Shown: piece after piece, positions 1-8,384 of the stretch
Numbering within the stretch: the stretch's first letter is position 1
How the letters are laid out: each line of letters starts with the position of its first letter
Assembly: GCF_937958065.1 (NCBI RefSeq)
Contig: NZ_CALFXI010000077.1
Span: 1 to 27,250 of the forward strand
Direction: 5' to 3'
Source: an uncultured Steroidobacter sp.
GTDB taxonomy: Bacteria > Pseudomonadota > Gammaproteobacteria > Steroidobacterales > Steroidobacteraceae
Length of the DNA stretch: 27,250 nucleotides
Notes under the pieces: model-generated
Told to the model about the DNA's origin: nothing
The model's input: only the letters and a program-made list of their open reading frames with translations
Databases searched by the model: none
Translations under genes and position numbers: made by a program

Positions 1-10
1 GCTAAACTAC

Positions 11-33
11 GCTCCAGTTTTCTTCACTGGAGC
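11..33 (+). promoter_or_regulatory. Hairpin covering the fabI ribosome binding site
   Basis: Perfect 8-bp inverted repeat GCTCCAGT (11-18) / ACTGGAGC (26-33) with a 7-nt loop, ending 5 nt before the fabI ATG at 39. The right arm contains GGAG (29-32), the only plausible Shine-Dalgarno sequence for fabI, so the folded RNA would hide it. It could be a translational switch, a DNA operator, or the end of an upstream terminator cut by the window edge. There is no T-run after it, which argues against a terminator. Confidence 0.5.
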
Positions 34-38
34 GGTTC

Positions 39-827
39 ATGGCATTCCTCGCAGGCAAGCGCGCCCTCATCATCGGACTGGCGACCGAGCGTTCCATCGC
101 CTATGGCATTGCCCAGGCGCTGAAGCGTGAAGGCGCGGAGCTGGCGTTCAGCTACCAGGAGCGCTTCAAGGATCGCGTCGAAGGCATGGGCAAGGAGTTC
201 GGCGCGGCCGCCGTGTTCGAGATGGACGTGGCCAGCGATGAGAGCATCGCCGCCGGCTTCGAGACGCTCAAGAAGAGCTGGGACAAGCTCGACATCATCG
301 TGCATGCCGTGGCGTTCGCGCCGTCCGATGCGATTCGCGGCGGCTTCGTCGAGTCCACCACTCGCGAAAACTTCCGCATTGCGCACGACGTCTCAAGCTA
401 CAGCCTGACCGCCGTCGTCAAAGCGGCCGAGCCGATGCTCGAAGGCCGCGCGGGCTCCATCCTGACCCTCACCTATCTCGGCGCGGTCCGTTCGCTGCCG
501 AGCTACAACGTGATGGGCCTGGCGAAGGCGAGCTTGGAAGCCAGCGTGCGTTTCCTCGCCGCGGACCTCGGCCCGAAAGGGATTCGCGTCAACGGCATTT
601 CCGCCGGTCCGATCAAGACGCTGGCGGCGGCCGGCATCGGCGGCTTCCGCAAGATGCTCAGCCATGTCGCCTCGATCGCACCGCTGCGCCGTAATGTCAC
701 GATCGAAGATGTGGGCAACACCGCCGCGTTCCTCGCCTCCGATCTGTCCGCGGGCATCACCGGCGAGATCATCTACGTCGATGCCGGCTTCAGCACCGTC
801 GGCATGTCCTTCCCCGAAGGGGACTGA
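39..827 (+). CDS. fabI: Enoyl-[acyl-carrier-protein] reductase (NADH), FabI
   Basis: Catalyses the last reduction of each fatty acid elongation cycle, enoyl-ACP to acyl-ACP, in the cytoplasm. The 262-residue length is normal for the family. It is a short-chain dehydrogenase fold with the FabI form of the nucleotide loop, GLATERSIAYGIA (residues 13-25), the active-site pair Tyr146 and Tyr156, and Lys163 in SYNVMGLAK; SAGPIKTLAA follows further on. The ATG at 39 has GGAG six bases upstream, inside a hairpin. The residue matching E. coli Gly93 (HSIGFAP) is Ala in HAVAFAP, a position known for triclosan and diazaborine resistance changes. It ends convergently with ppiD across a shared terminator. 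Its upstream neighbour is outside the window. Confidence 0.97.
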   Translation: MAFLAGKRALIIGLATERSIAYGIAQALKREGAELAFSYQERFKDRVEGMGKEFGAAAVFEMDVASDESIAAGFETLKKSWDKLDIIVHAVAFAPSDAIRGGFVESTTRENFRIAHDVSSYSLTAVVKAAEPMLEGRAGSILTLTYLGAVRSLPSYNVMGLAKASLEASVRFLAADLGPKGIRVNGISAGPIKTLAAAGIGGFRKMLSHVASIAPLRRNVTIEDVGNTAAFLASDLSAGITGEIIYVDAGFSTVGMSFPEGD

Positions 828-878
828 CGCCCGAACGCAGCGGGCACATGGACGTGCAGGAGCCACGGCTTCACAACG

Positions 879-916
879 AAAAACGCCGCGGTCCGGCCCG
901 GAACGCGGCGTTTTTT
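879..916. terminator. Bidirectional intrinsic terminator between fabI and ppiD
   Basis: 9-bp perfect stem AACGCCGCG (882-890) / CGCGGCGTT (904-912) with a GC-rich 13-nt loop. A run of T follows it (911-916) and a run of five A precedes it (879-883), so it can end transcripts from both directions. It lies between the convergent ends of fabI (827) and ppiD (944). Confidence 0.9.
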
Positions 917-943
917 CTTGCTTCGTGAACTAACGCGCTCGCG

Positions 944-2839
944 TCATTCGAAGACCTTGTCGTTGCGAACGATGTCGGCGTTGCGCTGGGCTTCTTCGAC
1001 GTAAGCGATCAGCTCTTCATTGCCGGCGCGCATTTCCGCCTGACGACGCCGGATGGCACGTTCCTGCTCCGGCTCCTTGTCGGCCTCACCGCTACGAATC
1101 TGCGTGACCGCCAGCACCGCATAGTTGCCATCGTCAGTGGTCACTCCGGACACGTAAGGCTTCGCATCGGAGATCTGGGACTTCGACGCCTGGAACGCCG
1201 AGCGCAGCACTGCCGGCGGGGCGATCGAGTCATCGCGCGTCACGAACCGCTTGCCCACCGGCTTCAATCCCAACGCGCTGAGCGAATCCCAAGCCTCGCC
1301 CTTCTGCAAGCGAGCCAGCGCATCCGCGCCCTTCGCCGCGGCGGCTTCGCGAGCGGCCTGCGAACGCAGGCGTGATTCGATCTCACCGCGCACTTCCGCC
1401 AACGGACGCGGCTCGGCCGCCTTGTGACCGGTGACGCGCAACACCACCGCCTTGTCCTCGCCGACGGCCACCAGCGGGCTGTTCTGCCGACGTTCCAGCA
1501 CATCCTCGCTGAAGGCGGCATCGATAACGCCCGGGTCGGCGCCCAACTCGCCACCGCCTTCGCGCGTGAAGCCCTTGATCTCGTGCAGCGGCAGGTTCAT
1601 CGACTTCGCCACGCTGTCGAGCTCGGTCAGTGCGGCGAACGCCGCGTCCGCCATCTTCTGCGACTCGTCGTAGAAACCCGTCTGCGCGCGGTCCTTGCGA
1701 TATTCGGCTTCGACCTCGGCACGCGCCTCCTCGAAGCTCTGTTGATGACCCGCTTCGACGTTCTCCAGCTTCAGCACGTGATAGCCGAACTGCGTTTTCA
1801 CCGGCCCCCGGATCTCGCCGGGCTGCATGCTGAACAGCGCATCCTCGAACGGGCCGACGAACATGCCCTTCTGCGCCCACCCCAGATCGCCGCCCTGCTG
1901 GGCCGAGCCTGGATCCTTGGAATTCTCCTTGGCGAGCTGCGCGAAATCCGCGCCCGACTTGGCCTTGTCGGTCAGCTCCTGCGCCTTCTTCTGCGCGGCC
2001 GCGTCATCCAGGCCGTCGGTGGCAGTGATCAGGATGTGGCGCCCCTTGCGCCGCTCGGGCGACTCGAAGCGCTCCTTCACCTGCTCGTAGTAATCCTTCA
2101 GCGCCTGCTCGCTTACATCGACCTTGGACTCCGCCTGCGCGCGCGTCAGCTCGAGGTACTGCAGATCCACGGTCTCGGGCAGCAGGAAATCGTTGCTGTT
2201 CTGTTCGTAGTATTTCTGGATCTGCTCGTCGGTCACGGTCACCGACGGCAGGAAATCGCTGGCCGCGATCAGCACGTAATCCAGCTCGCGCTGCTGCTTC
2301 TCCAGCGCATAGCGACGCTCCAGCTCGTAAGGAACGGTAAACGCCGAGTCGACCACCCCCTTCTGCAGCTGCTCGAGCAACAGCTCGCCGTGCAGCTGCG
2401 ACTCGAAACGGGCCTCGGTCAGGCCGTTCTGCCGCAGCAGGCCGTTGTAGCGATCCGTCGAGAACTTGCCATCGACCTGGAACTCGGGAATTTCCATCAC
2501 GCGGCGAGCCAGCGCTTCGTCGCTCACCTTGTAGCCCAGCTCATTGGCGCGCTGAGTGAGCAACGCCTGCTGGATGTACTGGTCGAGGATGGCCTGCTGT
2601 TGAGCCCGGGCCATCTCCGGGGGCAGCTCACCCCGCAGCATCTGCTGCAACTGGGACTGACGGCGCTGCCAGGCCTCGCGCACCGTTTCGACCGGGATGC
2701 GCTCACCATCCACCTTGGCCGCGAAGGTGGCGGCGGTGGACTGGAAATCGATGCCCCAGAACACGAACACGATGGCAATGGCGCCGAGGAACAGACCGGC
2801 AATCCAGCCGGTGATCTTGTCGCGGATGGTTTGTAGCAT
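944..2839 (-). CDS. ppiD: PpiD-type periplasmic folding chaperone / peptidyl-prolyl isomerase
   Basis: Membrane-anchored periplasmic chaperone that helps fold newly exported outer-membrane and periplasmic proteins. The 631-residue length matches PpiD. One N-terminal membrane helix (about residues 12-30, ending FVFWGIDFQ) is followed by a SurA_N-like domain, then a parvulin (PpiC) rotamase domain at about residues 265-360 with GRHILI, GGDLGW and GPVKTQFGYHVLKLE. A second, degenerate rotamase-like region fills the C-terminus. E. coli PpiD has little isomerase activity of its own, so the same may hold here. The usual lon-hupB neighbours are not seen on the downstream side. No strong Shine-Dalgarno sequence precedes the ATG, but the membrane-anchor start fits the family well. 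Confidence 0.93.
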   Translation of the reverse strand: MLQTIRDKITGWIAGLFLGAIAIVFVFWGIDFQSTAATFAAKVDGERIPVETVREAWQRRQSQLQQMLRGELPPEMARAQQQAILDQYIQQALLTQRANELGYKVSDEALARRVMEIPEFQVDGKFSTDRYNGLLRQNGLTEARFESQLHGELLLEQLQKGVVDSAFTVPYELERRYALEKQQRELDYVLIAASDFLPSVTVTDEQIQKYYEQNSNDFLLPETVDLQYLELTRAQAESKVDVSEQALKDYYEQVKERFESPERRKGRHILITATDGLDDAAAQKKAQELTDKAKSGADFAQLAKENSKDPGSAQQGGDLGWAQKGMFVGPFEDALFSMQPGEIRGPVKTQFGYHVLKLENVEAGHQQSFEEARAEVEAEYRKDRAQTGFYDESQKMADAAFAALTELDSVAKSMNLPLHEIKGFTREGGGELGADPGVIDAAFSEDVLERRQNSPLVAVGEDKAVVLRVTGHKAAEPRPLAEVRGEIESRLRSQAAREAAAAKGADALARLQKGEAWDSLSALGLKPVGKRFVTRDDSIAPPAVLRSAFQASKSQISDAKPYVSGVTTDDGNYAVLAVTQIRSGEADKEPEQERAIRRRQAEMRAGNEELIAYVEEAQRNADIVRNDKVFE

Positions 2840-2933
2840 GTGAGGAGCGGGATAAGGTCCCTAAACGATTGATTCCGAACGACTTGCCGGGCGCGCCATG
2901 CGGCCGGGGGCCGCGATAGTAACACGTACCAAA

Positions 2934-3737
2934 TTAGCGGCGGGGACTTGCCGCCCCAGCGCCGGCCGGCCGGCCACGCGCAACCCGCCGGGCCGGCCGC
3001 GGCGAATAGCGGATCTGACATCGCTCGCAAAAGAAAGTGCGCCGATCGGTCGTGCCCAGATAGGCGCGCTGGAGCTTGATCTCACAGCGTGGGCAGACGC
3101 CTTTGTTATGCACCAGCCAGTGCTTTCTGAGCACGAACGCACGCTTCCACTCCAGGAACTGGAAGCTGTAGGTCCTCGCCTCCTCCACCATCCTGCGCAG
3201 CTTGGCCGGGGGTAACGCGCCCACCCTCGAGCACGGATGCACGCGGATCCGATACAGCACTTCGTTCTTGATGATATTGCCGACACCCGCAAACACGTTC
3301 TGATCCAGCAGCGCGTCGCAGACCAGTGTGTCCGGCATCGCTCGCAGCTTCTTGCGAGCGGCCGCCGCGCTCCAGCTATCCGCCATCACGTCGGCGCTCC
3401 AGTCGTAAGTAGCATCGAGGCTGCCGTCGAAATAGCGGACCGAGCAGGCATAGAAATTCAGTTCCTGGCCCCTCGCAAAGCGCAGACCGAAACGAATCGG
3501 CTTGTCGGGCTTGCGCTCGTTGATGCAGTAACGCCCGAACATCAGCAGATGGATGCGGACGCTGAAGTCCGGGAACTCGATCAGGAAATGCTTGCCCCAG
3601 GTGCGCAACGAAACGATGCGCTGGCCCACCACGCGCGACAGGTCGATCTTGGAGTTGCCTTCGGCGGCAAGCACGCGCTTGCCTCGGAAGATTTGCGCCT
3701 GCTCGCGCAGGATGATCAGCGACGGACCTTCAGGCAT
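2934..3737 (-). CDS. Fpg/Nei-family DNA glycosylase, endonuclease VIII-like
   Basis: Base-excision repair enzyme that removes oxidised bases and nicks the abasic site. The start was moved ten codons inside the longest frame so that the protein begins MPEGPS: Pro2 is the Schiff-base nucleophile and Glu3 the catalytic acid, and both must follow the initiator Met. AGGGG precedes this ATG. Further family marks are GKHFLI, RIHLLMFG, VCDALLDQNVFAGVGNIIKNE (the helix-two-turn-helix) and a C-terminal zinc finger CPRC...CERC. It resembles the Nei-like subgroup with the FYACSV and HWLVHNKGVC signatures more than classical MutM. The last 20 or so residues are a low-complexity Arg/Ala/Pro tail. It lies 68 bp downstream of the GH43 gene, with no obvious functional link. 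Confidence 0.9.
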   Translation of the reverse strand: MPEGPSLIILREQAQIFRGKRVLAAEGNSKIDLSRVVGQRIVSLRTWGKHFLIEFPDFSVRIHLLMFGRYCINERKPDKPIRFGLRFARGQELNFYACSVRYFDGSLDATYDWSADVMADSWSAAAARKKLRAMPDTLVCDALLDQNVFAGVGNIIKNEVLYRIRVHPCSRVGALPPAKLRRMVEEARTYSFQFLEWKRAFVLRKHWLVHNKGVCPRCEIKLQRAYLGTTDRRTFFCERCQIRYSPRPARRVARGRPAGAGAASPRR

Positions 3738-3805
3738 GACCCCTGAATAATCGATCCAACCCGCCAAGGTTCCGAGCCAGTCGTTGCGGGCTGCCGCAGC
3801 TCGGT

Positions 3806-5476
3806 TCAGCGCTCCAGTCGTGCGTGCGGACCGAGCGTGGCGCCGACAAAACCTCCCGCCACTTCGGTGCTGAGAATGGAACCGTCGTCGTTCTCCACCA
3901 GCGGCTGCCAGCCAGCAGCGTCGTAGTAGAACGAGTAATCGCGACCGTTGCCTGTGATACGCAACTTCAGCGGCGCATCGACCGCCTGCTTCAGGGTGGC
4001 AGTTGCAACTTGCTGGACAGTGGCGCCGCGCTTCTTTTCCAGGAAGATCTGCAGCGACTCGCCCGCGCGGCGCGCACCCAGAAAGTACCAGTGCTGACTG
4101 TTCTGAAACGCCGCGATACCAGCAGCGACACCAGGTTCCTTGGGCAGCCGTAGCAAGGTGCTGGCATCGAATGTGAGATGTTGCTGCCGGCGACCGAGAT
4201 AGGCGGGATTGCTCTTGCCATCGAGGCGCGCTGCGGTGGGCGCGATGTTGAGCCGGCCCGGCTCGGCCGAGAGATCAAACCACTGTTGCTTCGGCGCGCG
4301 CACCTGCAGCCATGCTGGGTTCAACTCACGCCCGTCGAACTCGTCTCGCCACGTGAAGTTGCCCGTGAGTGGCGCGACGTCTCGATGGATGTTCGACAAC
4401 TTCGGCCCCGGCGCCACGTAAGGAATGGTCTTGCCGTGCTCCAGGATCACCGGCCAGTCGTTCTTCCAGGTCACCGGCAGCAGATAGGTCTCGCGGCCGG
4501 TGTGATAATTCACGCCGTCATACGGGCGTGAGCCCAGAAAGGTGGCCCACCACGTGCCGTCGGGCGCCTCGACCAGGTCGGCGTGACCGGCGTTGGTGAT
4601 GGGATTCGCACGATCCTTCGGCAGGTCCCGCTGGGTCAGAATCGGATTGTGCTCGTAGGCTTCGTAGGGCCCCCAGACCGACTTCGAGCGCAGGATCACT
4701 TCGGAATGGTTCTCGCCCGTGCCGCCTTCGGCGCACATCAGGTAATACCACGGACCTTTCTTGAACAGATGCGGCCCTTCGATCCAGATCGGCTGCTTGG
4801 AGATATCGACGCCGCCATTCACCAGCACGCGGCGCGGCCCGATCGGCTTCTTCCGCTGCAAGTCGAATTCCTGCATCCAGATCGCGCGATGACCTTCGTA
4901 TCTGGGCTGCTCGTCCGGCGCTCCGTTGTTGAGCACATAGGCCTTGCCGTCGGCGTCCACGAACAAGGACGGATCGATGCCATCGATCTCCGGCAGCCAC
5001 ACCGGGTCCGACCAGGGCCCCGCGGGATTCGTAGCGGTGCTGATGAAGTTGCCGCCGCTATCGACCAGCGTGTTCAGCACATAAAAGACGCCGTCGTGAT
5101 GATGAATCGCCGGCGCGAACACGCCCCGCGAGATCTCCAACCCCTCGAAGGGCAACTGCGACGGACGGTCGATCACGTGCCCGAGCAGTCGCCAGTGCAC
5201 CAGGTCGCTGCTCTCGAACACCGGAATGCCGGGGAAATAGACGAAGGTGGAATTCACCAGGTAGAACTTGTCACCGGCGCGCGTGATGCTCGGATCGGGA
5301 TAGAAACCGGCGAGAATGGGATTGCGATAGCTGCCGGCCGGCAGCGGCGTGGCGAATACCGCATCCTTGCCGGTGTATTCGAACCAGTCGAATGAAACCG
5401 TCGGCGCTCCCGCGGCCAGCGACGAGGCGCAGCAGAGTGCCGCGAGTAGTAACTGCTTCCCTATCAGTTTGCTCAT
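3806..5476 (-). CDS. Secreted GH43 glycosidase (beta-xylosidase / alpha-L-arabinofuranosidase type)
   Basis: Hydrolyses xylan- or arabinan-derived oligosaccharides by an inverting mechanism; the exact substrate cannot be read from sequence. The 556 residues start with a signal peptide (about 1-23, LLLAALCCASSLAAGA). A five-bladed propeller follows with the GH43 hallmark YRNPILAGFYPDPS: Asp61 is the predicted general base, Asp168 in GIDPSLF the pKa modulator, and Glu233 in IEGPHLF the general acid. From about residue 370 a beta-sandwich module (FTWRDEFDGRELNPAWLQVR...) matches the C-terminal domain of GH43 beta-xylosidases. It stands alone, with no transporter or other polysaccharide genes nearby, so it is not part of a visible utilisation locus. 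Confidence 0.92.
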   Translation of the reverse strand: MSKLIGKQLLLAALCCASSLAAGAPTVSFDWFEYTGKDAVFATPLPAGSYRNPILAGFYPDPSITRAGDKFYLVNSTFVYFPGIPVFESSDLVHWRLLGHVIDRPSQLPFEGLEISRGVFAPAIHHHDGVFYVLNTLVDSGGNFISTATNPAGPWSDPVWLPEIDGIDPSLFVDADGKAYVLNNGAPDEQPRYEGHRAIWMQEFDLQRKKPIGPRRVLVNGGVDISKQPIWIEGPHLFKKGPWYYLMCAEGGTGENHSEVILRSKSVWGPYEAYEHNPILTQRDLPKDRANPITNAGHADLVEAPDGTWWATFLGSRPYDGVNYHTGRETYLLPVTWKNDWPVILEHGKTIPYVAPGPKLSNIHRDVAPLTGNFTWRDEFDGRELNPAWLQVRAPKQQWFDLSAEPGRLNIAPTAARLDGKSNPAYLGRRQQHLTFDASTLLRLPKEPGVAAGIAAFQNSQHWYFLGARRAGESLQIFLEKKRGATVQQVATATLKQAVDAPLKLRITGNGRDYSFYYDAAGWQPLVENDDGSILSTEVAGGFVGATLGPHARLER

Positions 5477-5642
5477 ATGGATCGAAACCGGCGCCGGGGT
5501 CTGCTCGTATCTACGGCGCGATGTTGAAGAGCAGCCTGCCCGATGCGAGCAGCGTGCCTGGTGCCGAGATTTTGTACGAGTATTTAACGACAGCGCGCGG
5601 CTGTCAAACCTGCCGCCAGCGCGCGCTCGATCGTTCAGTCCC

Positions 5643-5918
5643 TCAGGCCTTGGTACCGAACCGGATCGCGTTGCGCGCCCGTGCCCGTTGCGCCTCGACT
5701 TCGCGATTCTTGGGCTCCGCGTTCGTCGTCATGGTCCGTATCAAAGTACGCGCGGCGGCGGCCACCTCCTCCACCGCGCGCTCGAAGGCCGCCTCGTTGG
5801 CCTTCGATGGAAGGGTGAACCCGCTGAGCTTGCGGACGAACTGCAGCGACGCGTCGTGAATCTCGGCGTCCGTCGCCGGTGGCTCGAAGTTGAACAACGT
5901 TTTGATGTTCCGACACAT
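5643..5918 (-). CDS. DUF2277 family protein
   Basis: Short conserved cytoplasmic protein of 91 residues. The opening MCRNIKTLFNFEPPAT and the segment FVRKLSGFTLPSKANEAAFERAV are typical of DUF2277, a family without an assigned function. The conserved Cys2 sits directly after the start Met. GGAGTGAG precedes the ATG, supporting this start. It lies 36 bp downstream of the DUF1428 gene on the same strand, so the two are probably co-transcribed. The C-terminal half is helical and rich in Arg and Ala. No catalytic motif is visible. Confidence 0.9.
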   Translation of the reverse strand: MCRNIKTLFNFEPPATDAEIHDASLQFVRKLSGFTLPSKANEAAFERAVEEVAAAARTLIRTMTTNAEPKNREVEAQRARARNAIRFGTKA

Positions 5919-5954
5919 GACTCACTCCGTCAGCAGGCCGCGGGCGGGCCTCGT

Positions 5955-6308
5955 TCACAAGCTGAACAGCATCTCGAAACCGCCGAAAATCATACGTTTT
6001 CCGTCGATCGGCATTTCGTTGAACATCGCCTTCATGCGCGGATCCTCCATGACCTTGGCATTGACGGCGTCGCGCTGCTGGCGCGATTCGTAGGTGATCC
6101 ACGAGAAGATGACGATCTCGTCCGGCTTGACCTGCACGGCGCGTGGAAACGACGTGAGCTCGCCATAGGGAACATCGTCGGCGACGCATTCGACGTAACT
6201 CAACGCGCCATGACTCTTCCACACCTCGCCGCAGATGCGCGCCTTCTCCTTGTACACCTGCAGCTTGTCCTTGGGCACGGGTACGACGAAACCATCCACA
6301 TAAGCCAT
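5955..6308 (-). CDS. DUF1428 family protein (dimeric alpha/beta-barrel fold)
   Basis: 117-residue cytoplasmic protein of unknown function. The opening MAYVDGFVVPVPK and the later EIVIFSWITYESR...MIFGGFEMLF are characteristic of DUF1428, which belongs to the ferredoxin-like dimeric barrel proteins. The longer frame begins 45 codons upstream, but this ATG has AGGAGAG at a good distance and matches the family start. It leads a likely two-gene transcript with the DUF2277 gene and diverges from the DUF3617 gene across 185 bp. No transcription signal was strong enough to call in that gap. Confidence 0.92.
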   Translation of the reverse strand: MAYVDGFVVPVPKDKLQVYKEKARICGEVWKSHGALSYVECVADDVPYGELTSFPRAVQVKPDEIVIFSWITYESRQQRDAVNAKVMEDPRMKAMFNEMPIDGKRMIFGGFEMLFSL

Positions 6309-6493
6309 TTGCGCTCTCCTGTCGGTTGAACTCGTCCCAAGGACGCAGCCGCCCCAGCCGTTCCGACAGCGGCCTTCACATTTTATTGCGCCTACACCCC
6401 GCGCGTCGCCAAAAGTCAACTGCCTTGACGGCGCATGGACCACGTCAGTACCGCATGCGAGCCTGCGCCCATCCTATCGTTGCGGGAAATCCC

Positions 6494-7552
6494 ATGAAAC
6501 ACGTGTGCGCGTTGCTGCTGCTGACCTGTGCCGGCACCTCGCTGGCGCTGGCCCAGGGCAAGATCGAAGGCGAGAAGTGGAAGGTCACCAACACCATGCA
6601 GATGGCCGGCATGGCCATGCCGGCACAGACCTCGGAGATCTGCAAACAGCCGGGCCAGGACTCCGAGCCGCCGATCCGTACCGACGACAGCTGCCAGATC
6701 TACGACATGAAGCGCAGCGGCAACGTGCAGAGCTTCAAGATGCGCTGCACCGGCGAGGACGCAGCCGAAGGCTCGGCGCAGCTCACCTACATCAGCCCCG
6801 ATCACTACCAGGGCAAGATGGAAATCACCACCGGCGGCGAGTCCATGGTCATGAGTTACGAAGGCCAGAAGCTCGGCCAGTGCGACGGCACCGAGGTGAA
6901 TTTCGTCGCCAAGAAAATCCTGGCCGATGCCGAGCGACAGCAGAAGCTCGCCGAACAGCAGATGGTTCAGCGCTGCCATGAACTGGCCGCCGAAGCGAAC
7001 GATCCGTTCTTCCTCGCGCAATGCAAGGACCCGGCCGACAAGCGCACCTATTGCGATGCCGTCCGTAAACCCCACAACTTCCGCCGTCTCGCCCAGGAAG
7101 AACGCCGCAGAGCGCGCATTTCGAGCGCGTTCAACAACCCGGGCGACCGGCCGCTGACCGAGTCGGCGCGCATCTGCGGTTTCTCGCTCGAACAGGAGCG
7201 CGAGGGCCTGTGCAGGCTCGCCGAGCAGAAGAACGACCTGGGCTTCATCGCGACCGAGTGCCCGACGATGGCCGCGGGCATCGCTGCCCAACAATGTGCG
7301 GGCCGCCGTTACACGGCGATTGCGGCGAGCTATCGCAACTTCTGCTCCGAGTACGCCAGCAACCAGGAACAGGAGCGGCGCCAGCAGCAAGCCGGGGCGA
7401 TGTCGGCGACTGGCGGCGACAGCGCGGCCCTGGATCCAACGCAGGACCAGCAACAAGATCCGGCGCAGGATCAGCCGCAGAACGCCGTGGAAAAGACCAA
7501 GGGTCTGTTCAACAAGGGTAAGAAGGCGCTGGGTGGCCTGTTCTCCAACTAA
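6494..7552 (+). CDS. Secreted DUF3617-containing protein with Cys-rich helical extension
   Basis: 352-residue exported protein of unknown function. A signal peptide (MKHVCALLLLTCAGTSLALAQG) is followed by a DUF3617-like domain (about residues 22-135: W.VTNTMQMAGMAMPAQTSEIC, then CQIYDMKRSGNVQSFKMRCTG and YQGKMEITTGG). The second half is helical, charged and rich in paired Cys (RCHEL, AQCKD, TYCDA, RICGF, GLCRL, TECP, QQCAG, NFCSE), suggesting disulfides in the periplasm. The tail is Gln/Asp-rich and ends KTKGLFNKGKKALGGLFSN, which could be amphipathic. The start is the second in-frame option: GGGAAA precedes it and the signal peptide begins there. It is followed closely by the carboxypeptidase-like gene. 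Confidence 0.85.
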   Translation: MKHVCALLLLTCAGTSLALAQGKIEGEKWKVTNTMQMAGMAMPAQTSEICKQPGQDSEPPIRTDDSCQIYDMKRSGNVQSFKMRCTGEDAAEGSAQLTYISPDHYQGKMEITTGGESMVMSYEGQKLGQCDGTEVNFVAKKILADAERQQKLAEQQMVQRCHELAAEANDPFFLAQCKDPADKRTYCDAVRKPHNFRRLAQEERRRARISSAFNNPGDRPLTESARICGFSLEQEREGLCRLAEQKNDLGFIATECPTMAAGIAAQQCAGRRYTAIAASYRNFCSEYASNQEQERRQQQAGAMSATGGDSAALDPTQDQQQDPAQDQPQNAVEKTKGLFNKGKKALGGLFSN

Positions 7553-8384
7553 TCGTTACCGCGAGCGCCGATCATGGAGGCACCCCTTCGCCTCCGTGGT
7601 CGGCGCCTTGCTATTGACGCTCATCGCGCCGGTGCACGCCGAAGCACCGGATCCCTATCCATCGGCGGCGCGCAGTTACGTGGTCGTCCTGGACGATCGA
7701 TTGCTGTGGCAACGTACGCCGACCCGGCGCCTGCAACCCGCCTCGCTCGCCAAATTGCTCACCGCGCTGGTGGTCCTCGATTCCAATTGGAATGCGGAGC
7801 GCTGGATCAGCGTCAGCAGATACGCCGCGAGCGTTCCACCCTCCCGGCTCGGCCTGACAGCGAACGAACAGATCACGGCCGGCGCGGCATTGGCTGCTAT
7901 GCTGATCCGCTCCGCCAACGATGCCTGTCGTGCGCTCGTTGAAAGCATCAGCTCCGACCTCGATGCCTTCAGAGCGAAAATGAACGCGCGTGCCGCCCGC
8001 CTCGGCATGACCGATTCGAACTTCGTCGATCCCTGCGGCTTCGACGCGCCCGGCCAATACAGCACCGCCATCGATCTGCTGAAACTCGCACGCGCCGCTC
8101 GATCGGTGCCTCTCATTGCGCATCTCGCGGCTCTTCCCGAAGCGCAACTCACTACGCGCGCCGGAAGAACCATCAGGTTCACGAGCACGAACGCACTGCT
8201 CGGACGCCTTGCGGGCACGGAGGGATTGAAGACCGGCAATACCTCACAAGCCGGGCAATGCTTGATCGCATACGTGCGTCGTCAGAGCCATGACGTATGG
8301 CTGGTCATGCTGGGCGGCACGGAACGATGGTGGCTGGCGCACGGAATGATCGAAGATGCGTTCGGCTCGATTCTTGCGAACTGA
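7533..8384 (+). CDS. D-alanyl-D-alanine carboxypeptidase-like protein (peptidase S11)
   Basis: Penicillin-binding-protein fold enzyme that trims the D-Ala end of peptidoglycan stem peptides in the periplasm. All three active-site motifs are present: SLAK (Ser71-Lys74), SAN (127-129) and KTG (233-235). A signal peptide ending APVHA-EAP lies before the domain. The protein is short (about 283 residues) and lacks the C-terminal beta domain and membrane-anchoring helix of DacA/DacC, so it resembles the PbpG/DacD-core type. No ATG fits: the chosen start is GTG 7533, preceded by AGAAGG, overlapping the previous gene by 20 bp. GTG 7596 is the alternative and would still leave a signal peptide. The coding call is firm; the start is not. 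Confidence 0.85.
   Translation: MACSPTNRYRERRSWRHPFASVVGALLLTLIAPVHAEAPDPYPSAARSYVVVLDDRLLWQRTPTRRLQPASLAKLLTALVVLDSNWNAERWISVSRYAASVPPSRLGLTANEQITAGAALAAMLIRSANDACRALVESISSDLDAFRAKMNARAARLGMTDSNFVDPCGFDAPGQYSTAIDLLKLARAARSVPLIAHLAALPEAQLTTRAGRTIRFTSTNALLGRLAGTEGLKTGNTSQAGQCLIAYVRRQSHDVWLVMLGGTERWWLAHGMIEDAFGSILAN

Noticed and set aside
1424..2836. 470-codon open frame on the plus strand
   Set aside because: Antisense shadow of ppiD, rich in Leu/Arg/His, no domain features.
2934..3767. Longer start for the DNA glycosylase at 3767
   Set aside because: The catalytic Pro must be residue 2, so initiation has to be at ATG 3737.
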